Assembly: GCA_025350105.1 (NCBI GenBank)
Contig: JANXYJ010000119.1
Coordinates: forward strand, 1-37,048
DNA: 37,048 bases
Direction of reading: 5' to 3'
From: Terriglobia bacterium
Lineage (GTDB): Bacteria > Acidobacteriota > Terriglobia > Bryobacterales > Bryobacteraceae
Part shown: positions 8,845-16,328 of the stretch, piece by piece
How positions within the stretch are numbered: the stretch's first letter is position 1
Layout: each line of letters begins with the position of its first letter
The notes under the pieces: generated by a model
What the model was told of the DNA's origin: nothing
Database searches by the model: none
Seen by the model: only the letters and a program-made list of their open reading frames with translations
Position numbers and translations under genes: made by a program

Positions 8845-9564
8845 TTACTCCAGCCAATGGCAAGTAATGACGGCCGAGGCGGCAAGCGCAGCCGTTTCCG
8901 CGCGAAGGATGGACGGCCCCAAAGATACCGGAGACCAATTCGCGGCGGTGAACTCCGCGCGTTCGCTGTCGGTCCAACCGCCTTCCGGGCCAATCAACAG
9001 CGCAACAGAATCGGTGGTGGATGTTTGCGCGGGAAGTGAAGTTTTGAACCTGACGGCGGAAGGGTCTTCATCGAGTGCGTAGCGATACGTGCCGTTCAGT
9101 TTGAGAACGTCGCTGAGCAACATTGGCTCAGCGATTTCGGGCAAGTGTGCGCGGCGGGATTGCTGGCTGGCTTCCATGCCAATGCGCCGCCAGCGTTCCA
9201 GGCGCTTGGGCGCGGCCTTTTCCAAGCCGTGTTCGGTGCGAATGGCGATGACGGGAACAATCGCGGTCACACCCAACTCCGTGGCCTTTTCAATCATCCA
9301 TTCGAAATGATCGAACTTAATCAGCGCCGCCGCCAGGACCACCGCCACCGGAGGAGTCACAACAGGGAGCTTCTCCAATGTTCGAAACACAACATGCTCC
9401 TTACGTGCGGTTTCGATTTCCGCCAGATACACGCTGCTGTTGTCGGAGATTTCGTAACGCTGGCCCACTTCCACGCGCAGCACGCGGGTTAGGTGGCGGG
9501 CATCGTCGCCGGAAATCTCGGCGTGTTCGTTCCGCACTTGGTCTACAAAAAAACGTCGTCTCAT
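8845..9564 (-). CDS. rsmE: 16S rRNA (uracil-1498-N3)-methyltransferase RsmE
   Basis: 239-residue SPOUT methyltransferase that modifies U1498 of 16S rRNA in the 30S subunit with S-adenosylmethionine. It has the N-terminal PUA-like part (RRRFFVDQ, DARHLTRVLRVEVGQRY) and the C-terminal knot motifs LLIGPEGGWTDSE and LGPSILRAETAALAA. ATG at 9564 (MRRRFF) is chosen because it matches the family's N-terminus; the open frame upstream would add 32 unlikely residues running into ruvA. It is divergent from ruvA and is probably the first gene of the run towards the ABC permease. Confidence 0.94.
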   Translation of the reverse strand: MRRRFFVDQVRNEHAEISGDDARHLTRVLRVEVGQRYEISDNSSVYLAEIETARKEHVVFRTLEKLPVVTPPVAVVLAAALIKFDHFEWMIEKATELGVTAIVPVIAIRTEHGLEKAAPKRLERWRRIGMEASQQSRRAHLPEIAEPMLLSDVLKLNGTYRYALDEDPSAVRFKTSLPAQTSTTDSVALLIGPEGGWTDSERAEFTAANWSPVSLGPSILRAETAALAASAVITCHWLE

Positions 9565-9565
9565 A

Positions 9566-9609
9566 TTGATGGGCGGACAATTTGATGGGCGGATGAAATC
9601 CGGTATTCT
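9566..9609 (+). promoter_or_regulatory. Direct repeat and candidate ruvA promoter
   Basis: TTGATGGGCGGA occurs at 9566-9577 and again at 9582-9593 (period 16) in the rsmE-ruvA gap. The second copy supplies a -35-like TTGATG (9582-9587), 16 nt before TATTCT (9604-9609). That -10 ends 7 nt before the ruvA ATG, so transcription would start at or next to the start codon. No Shine-Dalgarno sequence is present. Confidence 0.4.
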
Positions 9610-9616
9610 TCTGTAC

Positions 9617-10213
9617 ATGATCTCGCATCTGCGCGGTGTGCTTTTGGAGAAACACCCCAATCAAGTTGTGGTCGACGTGAACGGCGTGGGTTACGACGTC
9701 ACCATTCCGGTCTCGGTCTTCTCATCTTTGCCGGAAAAAGATGGCGAAGTGCGGCTGTACATTCATACGCACGTCCGTGAGGATGCATTCAGTCTGTTTG
9801 GTTTTTTGAACGCGGCGGACAAAGCGCTGTTTGAGAAATTGATTGGAGTGAGCGGCATTGGTCCGAAGCTGGCGATTACTGCGTTAAGCGGACTGACCGG
9901 TGCGGACCTAGTGGCGGCCATTCGCGGTGGACAGATTGAAGCGCTGGTGCGCATCCCTGGCGTGGGCAAGAAGACGGCGGAGCGCATGATTCTGGAACTG
10001 CGGGACAAGTTGGGTCCGGTGACGGCGGAACGCCCTGGTGCGTCGCCCGCGGCCAGCGCCTTCGCGGCTACGGAAGAAGATGTGATTTCGGCGCTGCTAA
10101 ACTTCGGCGCTACGCGGGCGGCGGCCGAGGCGGCGGTGACCAAAGCGCGATCGGGGCAGGAATCGAATGAATTTGACGCGTTGTTCCGGCGGGCGCTAAA
10201 ACTAGTTCGCTAG
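9617..10213 (+). CDS. ruvA: Holliday junction branch migration protein RuvA
   Basis: 198-residue DNA-binding subunit of the RuvAB branch-migration machine. It has the N-terminal OB domain (MISHLRGVLLEK...VVVDVNGVGYDV), two helix-hairpin-helix motifs (LIGVSGIGPKLA and LVRIPGVGKKTAERMI) and the C-terminal domain III that contacts RuvB (EEDVISALLNFGAT). ATG 9617 matches the conserved MI start; the open frame runs 17 codons further upstream but into the promoter region. ruvB follows after 26 bp. ruvC is not in the window. Confidence 0.97.
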   Translation: MISHLRGVLLEKHPNQVVVDVNGVGYDVTIPVSVFSSLPEKDGEVRLYIHTHVREDAFSLFGFLNAADKALFEKLIGVSGIGPKLAITALSGLTGADLVAAIRGGQIEALVRIPGVGKKTAERMILELRDKLGPVTAERPGASPAASAFAATEEDVISALLNFGATRAAAEAAVTKARSGQESNEFDALFRRALKLVR

Positions 10214-10239
10214 ACTAGAGCTTCGGTTCACAAACAGAA

Positions 10240-11265
10240 ATGGAAAACGACGGCATCGTATCGGCATCGGCACGCGACGACGAGCGGCAATTTGAAGCCG
10301 CCATGCGCCCGGTGCGTCTGGCCGATTTTGCCGGACAGACCAAGGTAAAAGAGAATCTGGCCATCGCTATCGAAGCCGCGAAAAAGCGCGGCGAAGCCAT
10401 GGATCACGTGCTGCTGTACGGTCCGCCGGGCTTGGGGAAAACCACGCTGGCAGGCATCATCGCGCAGGAACTGGGCGTGGGCTTGCAGCAGACCTCGGGT
10501 CCCGTGTTGCAGAAGAAGTTGGACCTGGTGGGCATCCTCAGCAACATTCAGGAACGCGAAGTTTTTTTCATCGACGAGATTCACCGGTTGCAGCCCGACG
10601 TGGAAGAGATGATTTATTCGGCGCTGGAAGATTTCCGCATGGATATCCTGATCGGCACCGGCCCTGGAGCGCGCACCGTGGCCATGGACATCAAACGCTT
10701 CACCGCGATTGGAGCCACGACGCGGCAAGGGATGATCAGCGCTCCGCTGCGTGGGCGTTTTGGCCTGGTGCTGCGTTTGAATCCGTATGATGTGGAAGAG
10801 CTGGCGCGCATCGTTCATCGCTCCGCGAATTTGCTGGAAGTTGAAATTGACGCCGCAGGCGCGGAGGAAATTGCCCGGCGGTCACGCGGCACACCGCGCA
10901 TTGCCAACCGGCTTTTGCGGCGAGTGCGCGATTACGCGCAAGTGCGCGCGGCGGGTCACGTGGAATTGGAAGTAGCGCAGAAGGCTCTGGATTTGCTGGA
11001 AGTGGACCGCTATGGCCTGGATGAAATCGATCAAAAAATCATGAACACGGTGCTGGTGAAATACGGCGGAGGGCCGGTGGGGCTGAACACCATCGCCGCT
11101 TCCATCGACGAAGAGCCGGGCACGGTGGAGGAAGTCTACGAGCCGTATTTAATGCAGCTGGGTTTTCTGGACCGCACGCCGCGCGGGCGAGTGGGCACGC
11201 AGCGCGGTTTTGAATATTTTCGGATTCCGCGTCGAGCTGGCGGCGCGCAAGAGAATCTGTTTTGA
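10240..11265 (+). CDS. ruvB: Holliday junction branch migration ATPase RuvB
   Basis: 341-residue AAA+ hexameric motor that drives branch migration with RuvA. Motifs: Walker A GPPGLGKTTL, Walker B VFFIDEIHRL, sensor 1 and arginine-finger region IGATTRQGMISAPLRGRFG, and a C-terminal winged-helix domain (LGFLDRTPRGR). Length is standard. Start is ATG 10240, giving the usual acidic N-terminus before RPVRLADFAGQ. The TGA stop overlaps the TTG start of folK by 4 nt. Confidence 0.98.
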   Translation: MENDGIVSASARDDERQFEAAMRPVRLADFAGQTKVKENLAIAIEAAKKRGEAMDHVLLYGPPGLGKTTLAGIIAQELGVGLQQTSGPVLQKKLDLVGILSNIQEREVFFIDEIHRLQPDVEEMIYSALEDFRMDILIGTGPGARTVAMDIKRFTAIGATTRQGMISAPLRGRFGLVLRLNPYDVEELARIVHRSANLLEVEIDAAGAEEIARRSRGTPRIANRLLRRVRDYAQVRAAGHVELEVAQKALDLLEVDRYGLDEIDQKIMNTVLVKYGGGPVGLNTIAASIDEEPGTVEEVYEPYLMQLGFLDRTPRGRVGTQRGFEYFRIPRRAGGAQENLF

Positions 11266-11747
11266 AGACGGCGTACATCGCGCTGGGGTCCAACCTGGGG
11301 GACCGCGCGGCAAATCTGAAGGCGGCTTTGGAACTTCTGGAATCGGCCGAGTTGCACGTTTTGCGCCGGTCATCGCTCTACGAGACCGCACCGCAAGGAT
11401 TATTGGATCAGCCGTGGTTCCTGAATCAAGTGATCGAAGCCGAAACCACGTTGCTGCCGCGCCAGTTGCTGAAGCGCTTACTAAACATCGAGCGTGAACT
11501 GGGCCGCAAGCGAAGCATTCGCAACGGCCCCAGAACCATTGATCTGGATATTGTTCTGTACGGAAGCTCCGTCATTCGGACGGCGGAATTGACCGTGCCG
11601 CATCCCCGCATGAAGAAACGCCGCTTTGTGTTGGAGCCGCTGGCGGAACTGGCGCCGGATCTTCGCCATCCGGAAAGTAAATTGACCATGCGCGAACTAT
11701 TGGCGCGGGTGCAGGACCAGCCCGTGCGTTGTGCGAGCGAGGAGTGA
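11262..11747 (+). CDS. folK: 2-amino-4-hydroxy-6-hydroxymethyldihydropteridine pyrophosphokinase
   Basis: 161-residue HPPK, which transfers pyrophosphate from ATP to 6-hydroxymethyl-7,8-dihydropterin in folate synthesis. Family features: ALGSNLGDR at the N-terminus, YETAP and QPWFLNQV, and the signature GPRTIDLDIVLYG followed by PHPRMKKRRFVLEPLAE. The start is TTG at 11262, overlapping the ruvB stop in TTGA, so translation is probably coupled to ruvB. The ruvAB-folK order suggests co-transcription and not a shared function. Confidence 0.96.
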   Translation: MKTAYIALGSNLGDRAANLKAALELLESAELHVLRRSSLYETAPQGLLDQPWFLNQVIEAETTLLPRQLLKRLLNIERELGRKRSIRNGPRTIDLDIVLYGSSVIRTAELTVPHPRMKKRRFVLEPLAELAPDLRHPESKLTMRELLARVQDQPVRCASEE

Positions 11748-11755
11748 GCCGCCGC

Positions 11756-11796
11756 AAAAAATGCGGCCATCCGGAGGGAAGAACCTGGATGGCCGC
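11756..11796 (-). terminator. Intrinsic terminator of the Gly/Tyr-rich protein gene
   Basis: Read on the minus strand, a perfect 10-bp stem GCGGCCATCC / GGATGGCCGC (11796-11787 and 11772-11763) with a 14-nt loop is followed by A and six T residues (11761-11756). This is the layout of a Rho-independent terminator for the minus-strand gene ending at 11851. The convergent folK stop is 8 nt beyond the T tract. Confidence 0.7.
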
Positions 11797-11837
11797 ACGA
11801 AAGATTGGCCGCGCGAAAGATCGGCCGCACGAAAGTT
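11790..11837. repeat. Three 16-bp tandem repeats
   Basis: Three tandem 16-bp units (11790-11805, 11806-11821, 11822-11837) with consensus TGGCCGCACGAAAGAT, differing at one to two positions each. They lie between the stop of the Gly/Tyr-rich gene (11851) and its terminator, so they would be in its 3' UTR. The first unit overlaps the terminator stem. Confidence 0.8.
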
Positions 11838-11850
11838 TTTATGGAATGAC

Positions 11851-12279
11851 TTAGCGGTGACCACCGTGCCCGCCATAACCGCCGCGGAATCCGCCGCCAC
11901 CAACGAAGCCTGCGCGGAACCCGCCGCCGTAGCCGAATCCGCCGCGATAGCCGCCGCCGCCATATCCAACAAAGCCGCGCGGTCCGCCCCAGTATCCGCC
12001 TGCCCAGCGGCCGCCATAGAAGCGCGGCCCCACCCAGTAGGCGCCGGCATAAGGCGGCAATGCCCAATAGCCAGGAACGAAAACGCCATAGGCGTCATAG
12101 TAACCGTCAATCCAAATATATCCAGGACCGGGAAACGCTGGGCGATAAGCATAAGCCGGTGCACCGTAATATCCGGGACCAACGCCCACCCCAATGCCAA
12201 CCCGCACCTGACCGAACGCCTGGCTCGAGAAAAGCCCCGCGAACAGTACAACCATCAACAGCAAAATTTTGGTTTTCAT
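11851..12279 (-). CDS. Small secreted Gly/Tyr-rich protein
   Basis: 142 residues from ATG 12279: a signal peptide (MKTKILLLMVVLFAGLFSS, cleavage near AFGQ), a middle part with aromatic PGPGYIWIDGYYD and PGYWALPPY stretches like the YXWGXW / WXXGXW repeat families, and a C-terminal half of FGYGGG- and FRGG-type Gly-rich repeats. It is probably an envelope or surface protein; no enzymatic motif is visible. ATG 12279 is preferred over an ATG 15 codons upstream because the signal peptide starts there and a purine-rich GGGGAGG/GAGG site precedes it. A terminator follows. The function is unknown. Confidence 0.75.
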   Translation of the reverse strand: MKTKILLLMVVLFAGLFSSQAFGQVRVGIGVGVGPGYYGAPAYAYRPAFPGPGYIWIDGYYDAYGVFVPGYWALPPYAGAYWVGPRFYGGRWAGGYWGGPRGFVGYGGGGYRGGFGYGGGFRAGFVGGGGFRGGYGGHGGHR

Positions 12280-12499
12280 CCTCTGTTTGCCTCCCCGCGC
12301 ATTCCAGAAGTGCAATTCAATCACCAGGAGACAAATTACTGTATTTAAAGGAGATGATGACTTATTAATCCCTTTTTACTGGCCGCTTTTTGCCGGCGGG
12401 GTGGTGGAAATGAACCAGCGGCGCCGCCAGCATACGCTTCCTTCTTGAGACCGTAGATTTCCCTACCACTCAAATTAAGAATCTGTCATACTGAAGCCG

Positions 12500-13087
12500 G
12501 TGTCACGCACAAGAGAACTGGAAGCCCAACTGAAAAGCACCGAGCAGCAGCTACGTCTGCTCCAAAAGATCAGCCGATTTATGGTGCGCGATATAAGCCT
12601 CAGCAAAGCGCTGGATCAGGTTGTATCGCTGGTGGTAGAGTTCATGAATTCCGATTCCTGCCTACTGTATTTGCTGGACGGGAAAGAGGTGGTTTTATGC
12701 GCCGCGCATAATCCACAGGCGGATACGATTGGCAATGTCCGCTTGAAACTGGGCGAGGGCTTGACCGGTTGGGTGGCCAGCGAACGCCGCCTGCTGGCGA
12801 TTTCGCGCGAAGCTTATTCGGACCCACGGTTCAAACTGTTCACCGATCTTCCGGAAGACAGCTACGAGGCGTTTCTTTCCGCGCCCATCATCGTGCGTGG
12901 AAGGGTCGTCGGCGTCATCAACGTGCAGCACCGCGATCCGCACACCCATACCGGGGGTGAAATGGAATTGTTGAACACAGTGGGCGAGCAGATCGGCTGT
13001 TTGATCGCGTTGGCGTCTATTGATTCGGCGGTTCTGGCCAAGACCGATCTACTGGAACTGGTGTTGGCTACGGCAAAGCGGGGATAG
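12500..13087 (+). CDS. GAF domain protein
   Basis: 195-residue soluble protein. Residues 1-25 look like a coiled coil (RTRELEAQLKSTEQQLRLLQ). A single GAF domain fills about 28-175 with the typical LGEGLTGWVASERR, SAPIIVRGRVVGVINVQHR and EMELLNTVGEQIG segments. GAF domains bind small molecules or mediate dimer signalling; no output domain follows, so a partner protein is likely. A truncated GAF-ANTAR arrangement is an alternative, but no ANTAR domain is visible. The start is GTG 12500, without a Shine-Dalgarno sequence and 7 nt after CATACT, so possibly leaderless. It converges on the kinase gene cluster. Confidence 0.82.
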   Translation: MSRTRELEAQLKSTEQQLRLLQKISRFMVRDISLSKALDQVVSLVVEFMNSDSCLLYLLDGKEVVLCAAHNPQADTIGNVRLKLGEGLTGWVASERRLLAISREAYSDPRFKLFTDLPEDSYEAFLSAPIIVRGRVVGVINVQHRDPHTHTGGEMELLNTVGEQIGCLIALASIDSAVLAKTDLLELVLATAKRG

Positions 13088-13098
13088 TTTTTCTTGGC

Positions 13099-13290
13099 CT
13101 ATCGCAACGGGCCGCCAAACTGCGCGCGTTCATAAGACTGGCGGATTTCATTTTCCAGTTCGTCGATCAGGGAGGTGAGGCTGCGCACTTCCATGTTGCG
13201 AGCAACATTTTTCGCCACCGCCCATTGCTGGCCGAAAAGGACCGCGGCCAACGGACCGCTCAGCAGAATCAGGTACAGAATGCTTTTCAT
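13099..13290 (-). CDS. 63-residue membrane or secreted peptide
   Basis: ATG 13290 is preceded by a good Shine-Dalgarno sequence (GAGGGAATT-ATG), supporting a real small gene. The protein has an N-terminal hydrophobic segment (MKSILYLILLSGPLAAVLFG) that acts as a signal peptide or anchor. A charged helical region follows (VRSLTSLIDELENEIRQSYE), possibly a coiled coil. It lies 60 bp downstream of the Ser/Thr kinase on the same strand, so it may be the last gene of that operon. No family recognised. Confidence 0.6.
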   Translation of the reverse strand: MKSILYLILLSGPLAAVLFGQQWAVAKNVARNMEVRSLTSLIDELENEIRQSYERAQFGGPLR

Positions 13291-13350
13291 AATTCCCTCG
13301 TGCTTTTCTATACGGGGGCGTGAAGCAAACGGATTCGGCTTGAGAAGAAA

Positions 13351-15069
13351 CTACTGGCCCAAAAACTTGGCGATTTTGGCGGCGTTGCCTTCGGCGTAGG
13401 TCAGGCTCTGTTTGGCGGATTCGACGTCGCCGCCGCGGATGGACTGCATGGCTTCCTGCATCTGATAATCCATGCCAGTGCGCGATTGCACCATGTCGCC
13501 ACGCAAACCCAAACCTTGGCGCGACATCTGCTGTTCGATACGGCCCAGTCCGTCTTTCAACGCGGACGCTTTGATCGAGAGCTGATTGTAGCGTTCACGC
13601 AGCTCGTTTAGTTCCGGATTCACGGTTGGATTCCCAGGAGCCCGCGCGGGCGGAGATTGTACAACCGGTGACGGATTGGAAACGGCGGGTTCGGGCGCAG
13701 GCTGATGGGTCAAACTCTGCGCGCTCTTTACCGGCGTCGTCATTGACGGCACGACCATGTTGGTCGGCGTCAGATTCTGTCGCGGACGGCTAGGCAGTTC
13801 CCTCGGAGTAGACACCGGCGGCGGAGTAGAAACCGGCGGCGAAGCAGAAACCGAAGTGGACGCAATGGCTGTGGACCCAACCGTTTCGTTTGACGCGGGG
13901 ATTTGCGTTGGTGTTGGTGCTGGTGTTGGTACTGGCGTCGGCGCGGGTGATGTTGTATTGGCCACCGGTGCCGCCGCGCCACTCTTGCCGCCCTGAAATA
14001 GCTTGGGTCCTTCGATCACCGCAGCAATCAATACCGCCAAAGTTGCCAGCGATCCCAGCGCCATGTACAACCCACGGCGGCTGCCCGGCTGCGGAACCCG
14101 CGGTGGCGCGGAAAATGAGGCCGGTTGTGGCGTGCTCTGCGGCAATGCCGACGGCCCCGCAACCATTGGCCGCTGGACCGTCTGGGTTGGCGTTCCGAAG
14201 GATGGTGAGCCCGCCAACGGCATCGCAACCTCAGTTCCGATACTCGAAAGCGCTCCGCGAAAAGCCATTGCCGACTGAAAGCGATTTTCCGGTTCTTTCG
14301 CAATCGCCATCAGGATGATGTCGTTCAAATCCTGCGGCACGCCGGGGATCACTTCCATGGGAGCCACCGGCGGCTGCATCAAATGCGCGGACATTAATTG
14401 AAAATCGCTGTCCGCCATGAAGGGTCGGCGGCCCGTGACCATCTCGTAGAGTGTGATACCCAAGGAATAAATGTCGGCACGGCCATCGGGCTCGACGCCT
14501 TTGATCTGTTCCGGCGACATGTACAGCAGTGAACCTACCGCACCGCCCGCGCTGGTTAAACGCTGATCGGCCTTCATGCGGGCAATGCCGAAATCCATCA
14601 GCTTAACCACGCCCGAACTCGTCACCATGATGTTTGCGGGCTTGATGTCGCGATGCACCACTCCATGCTGATGCGCATAGGCCAGGGCATCCAGCACCTG
14701 CATAGCATACGAAATCGCGCTGCTCGTTGGAATCGCGCCCTGTTGCAGCAACTGTTCGACGGAGGTGCCATCGACAAATTCCAGGATCATCACAATCTGA
14801 TTGCCCACCTGCATGGCCGTGTTCAGCTTGGCGATGTTGGGATGATCGAGCGCGGCCTGCACCTTGATCTCGCGCAGAAACCGGTCGGCCAGGCCGGGCT
14901 CGCCTTCCAGATTCGGCAGCAGAATTTTCATGGCCTCGATGCGCTCAGAAATCACATTACGGACTCTGTACACCGCACCCATGCCGCCCTGGCCCAGGAT
15001 CTGCAGAATTTCGTAATCGCCAACGCGATCACCGGTCTTTATCGATACGGGCAGAGGAGACGGGTTCAT
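13351..15069 (-). CDS. Transmembrane serine/threonine protein kinase (Hanks type)
   Basis: 572-residue eukaryotic-like kinase. The cytoplasmic kinase domain (about 19-275) has the Gly loop LGQGGMGAVYRV, catalytic Lys in EAMKIL, the catalytic loop HRDIKPAN, the DFG metal site and the SPEQ motif; all key residues are intact. A Pro/Ala-rich linker leads to one membrane helix (about 332-352). The extracytoplasmic part is a Pro/Ser/Thr-rich spacer with TP(V/A)PTP repeats. A helical coiled-coil end (about 480-572) follows, and there are no PASTA repeats. ATG 15069 follows a good GGAG site. The CsgG-like gene ends 50 bp upstream and is probably co-transcribed. The signal sensed by the tail is unknown. 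Confidence 0.94.
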   Translation of the reverse strand: MNPSPLPVSIKTGDRVGDYEILQILGQGGMGAVYRVRNVISERIEAMKILLPNLEGEPGLADRFLREIKVQAALDHPNIAKLNTAMQVGNQIVMILEFVDGTSVEQLLQQGAIPTSSAISYAMQVLDALAYAHQHGVVHRDIKPANIMVTSSGVVKLMDFGIARMKADQRLTSAGGAVGSLLYMSPEQIKGVEPDGRADIYSLGITLYEMVTGRRPFMADSDFQLMSAHLMQPPVAPMEVIPGVPQDLNDIILMAIAKEPENRFQSAMAFRGALSSIGTEVAMPLAGSPSFGTPTQTVQRPMVAGPSALPQSTPQPASFSAPPRVPQPGSRRGLYMALGSLATLAVLIAAVIEGPKLFQGGKSGAAAPVANTTSPAPTPVPTPAPTPTQIPASNETVGSTAIASTSVSASPPVSTPPPVSTPRELPSRPRQNLTPTNMVVPSMTTPVKSAQSLTHQPAPEPAVSNPSPVVQSPPARAPGNPTVNPELNELRERYNQLSIKASALKDGLGRIEQQMSRQGLGLRGDMVQSRTGMDYQMQEAMQSIRGGDVESAKQSLTYAEGNAAKIAKFLGQ

Positions 15070-15119
15070 GGAAGCTCCTTATTTCTGGGCCACAGACTAC
15101 GGTGTGACGAATGGCGGCG

Positions 15120-16088
15120 TTACTTCTTCACGCGGTCGCCCACCTTCACGCCAGGCTGTCCGCTAAAGGTGCCTTCGGAAGAATCGCCATCGGCCTGGGT
15201 GATGGTCACCGTCCCCAAATCAGAATCGGTGCGGCGCAGCACTTTCCCGGTGGCGGGATCTTTGATCTCGCGGCCCATGCGCGCAACCGTGAGTTTGTCG
15301 CCCACCTTTACGCCAGCCTTGGTTCCTACGTTCAGCACCAGCGAATTTCCACTGACGTCTGCCACCAATCCGTCCACGGGAGCCACCGCCCGCGCGGGCA
15401 GTTTCGCTGCAACCGCATTCAGCTGAGTGGCCGATTTGGTGACCGCCTCGTTGGTGGCTTCGCCCAAAATCGTTGCCCCGAAGTTGGAGCTTTTCATATC
15501 CACGCCGCCGCCGCCGAAACCACCCGGACCAGCGCCCGCGCCCAGCAGAGAAACACCGCCGCGCTTGGATTCGCCCAGACCCTGTGCCGAAGCCAGAATC
15601 TCGCCGGTCTCGACATTCACCATGCGGGTGGTGATTTGCACCACGGCCTTCGATTCCTTCTTGCCGATGCCGCCCAAACCAAACTTGCCCGCCGCCGCGC
15701 CCACGCCGCCCAGGTTCAGGCTTTTGTCATCGCGGCCAAACTGAGTGATGCTGCCGACGATAATGGCATCCACGCCCAGCAACTTGCCGATGCGCGCCGC
15801 GCTGGAAGGATCGGCCCGATCGCTGTTGGAAAAATTCTGCTCGGCAATCAGCTTGTCCAAAGCCTTGCGCTCAATCACGGAGTAAGTGCCGTCGTTGACC
15901 AAACGGTCCACCAGCATGTCGGCAATGCCCTTGCCAATGTCGACGTTAGTGCCAAAAATCTGGGCCACATAACTCGAAACCGTTCCGTATTCGAAATTCA
16001 TCACGGCAACGCGCTTTTTATCCTGGGCGTGCAACGATGTTGCCGCAAGAGAGATCAGCAGCGTCAAACTAAAAAGATGCCTTCGCAT
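15120..16088 (-). CDS. CsgG family secreted protein
   Basis: 322-residue exported protein: signal peptide (MRRHLFSLTLLISLAATSLHAQ), then a CsgG/LpoB-like alpha/beta domain (about 22-195) with KRVAVMNFEYG, GKGIADMLVDRLVNDGTYSVIER, LGVDAIIVGSITQFG and TRMVNVETGEIL. A Gly-rich loop and a C-terminal beta domain (about 240-322) with repeated GVKVGDKL/GVKVGDRV follow. CsgG proteins form curli secretion pores, but the common acidobacterial form lacks curli genes nearby and has no lipobox Cys here, so curli export is not supported. ATG 16088 has an AGGAGG site 6 nt upstream. It lies between the caspase-like and kinase genes in one run. Confidence 0.85.
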   Translation of the reverse strand: MRRHLFSLTLLISLAATSLHAQDKKRVAVMNFEYGTVSSYVAQIFGTNVDIGKGIADMLVDRLVNDGTYSVIERKALDKLIAEQNFSNSDRADPSSAARIGKLLGVDAIIVGSITQFGRDDKSLNLGGVGAAAGKFGLGGIGKKESKAVVQITTRMVNVETGEILASAQGLGESKRGGVSLLGAGAGPGGFGGGGVDMKSSNFGATILGEATNEAVTKSATQLNAVAAKLPARAVAPVDGLVADVSGNSLVLNVGTKAGVKVGDKLTVARMGREIKDPATGKVLRRTDSDLGTVTITQADGDSSEGTFSGQPGVKVGDRVKK

Positions 16089-16154
16089 GATGTGCCTCCT
16101 GCCCAAACCTGAAAATTGGGCCAATGCTTAGAATCGACCGGACCGAACAATCCC

Positions 16155-16160
16155 ATTATA
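16155..16160 (-). promoter_or_regulatory. Perfect -10 TATAAT upstream of the CsgG-like gene
   Basis: TATAAT on the minus strand (16160-16155), 67 nt before the CsgG-like ATG. No convincing -35 stands 17 nt upstream. It suggests that the CsgG-kinase pair can be transcribed separately from the caspase-like gene. The rest of the 231-bp gap (16089-16319) shows no gene. Confidence 0.35.
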
Positions 16161-16300
16161 GTGTTGGTTTGTGTGGGTGGCATTCCGGCAGCCCTTGCCA
16201 TCCTGTTGTCTGCGATCGTGTTTGCACTGGGCTTGCTGCAACCTTGAGCCATCTGTTTCCGCGCGGATGCCCGAAAGAAGGGCTCAGGGAGCTTGCGCAA

Positions 16301-16328
16301 GATCAGCCGCCCAGTCGGATCAACCGCC
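16301..16328. repeat. 11-bp direct repeat duplicating the stop of the caspase-like gene
   Basis: GATCAACCGCC (16318-16328), which spans the TGA stop of the caspase-like gene, is repeated as GATCAGCCGCC at 16301-16311 (10 of 11 identical, period 17). Confidence 0.5.

Noticed and set aside
10199-10232. Duplication at the ruvA stop (ACTAGTTCGCTAG / ACTAGAGCTTCGG)
   Set aside because: Similarity is too weak to count among the stop-codon duplications.
13757-13996. Plus-strand Gly/Val-rich 79-codon frame
   Set aside because: It is the reverse of the Pro/Thr-rich linker repeats of the kinase.
15120-16088. Curli secretion channel CsgG
   Set aside because: No curli subunit or assembly genes are nearby and the lipidated Cys of CsgG is missing, so only family membership is claimed.
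15111-16112. 333-codon plus-strand frame
   Set aside because: Antisense to the CsgG-like gene, which has a signal peptide and an AGGAGG site; the plus frame looks like back-translation of a GC-rich gene.
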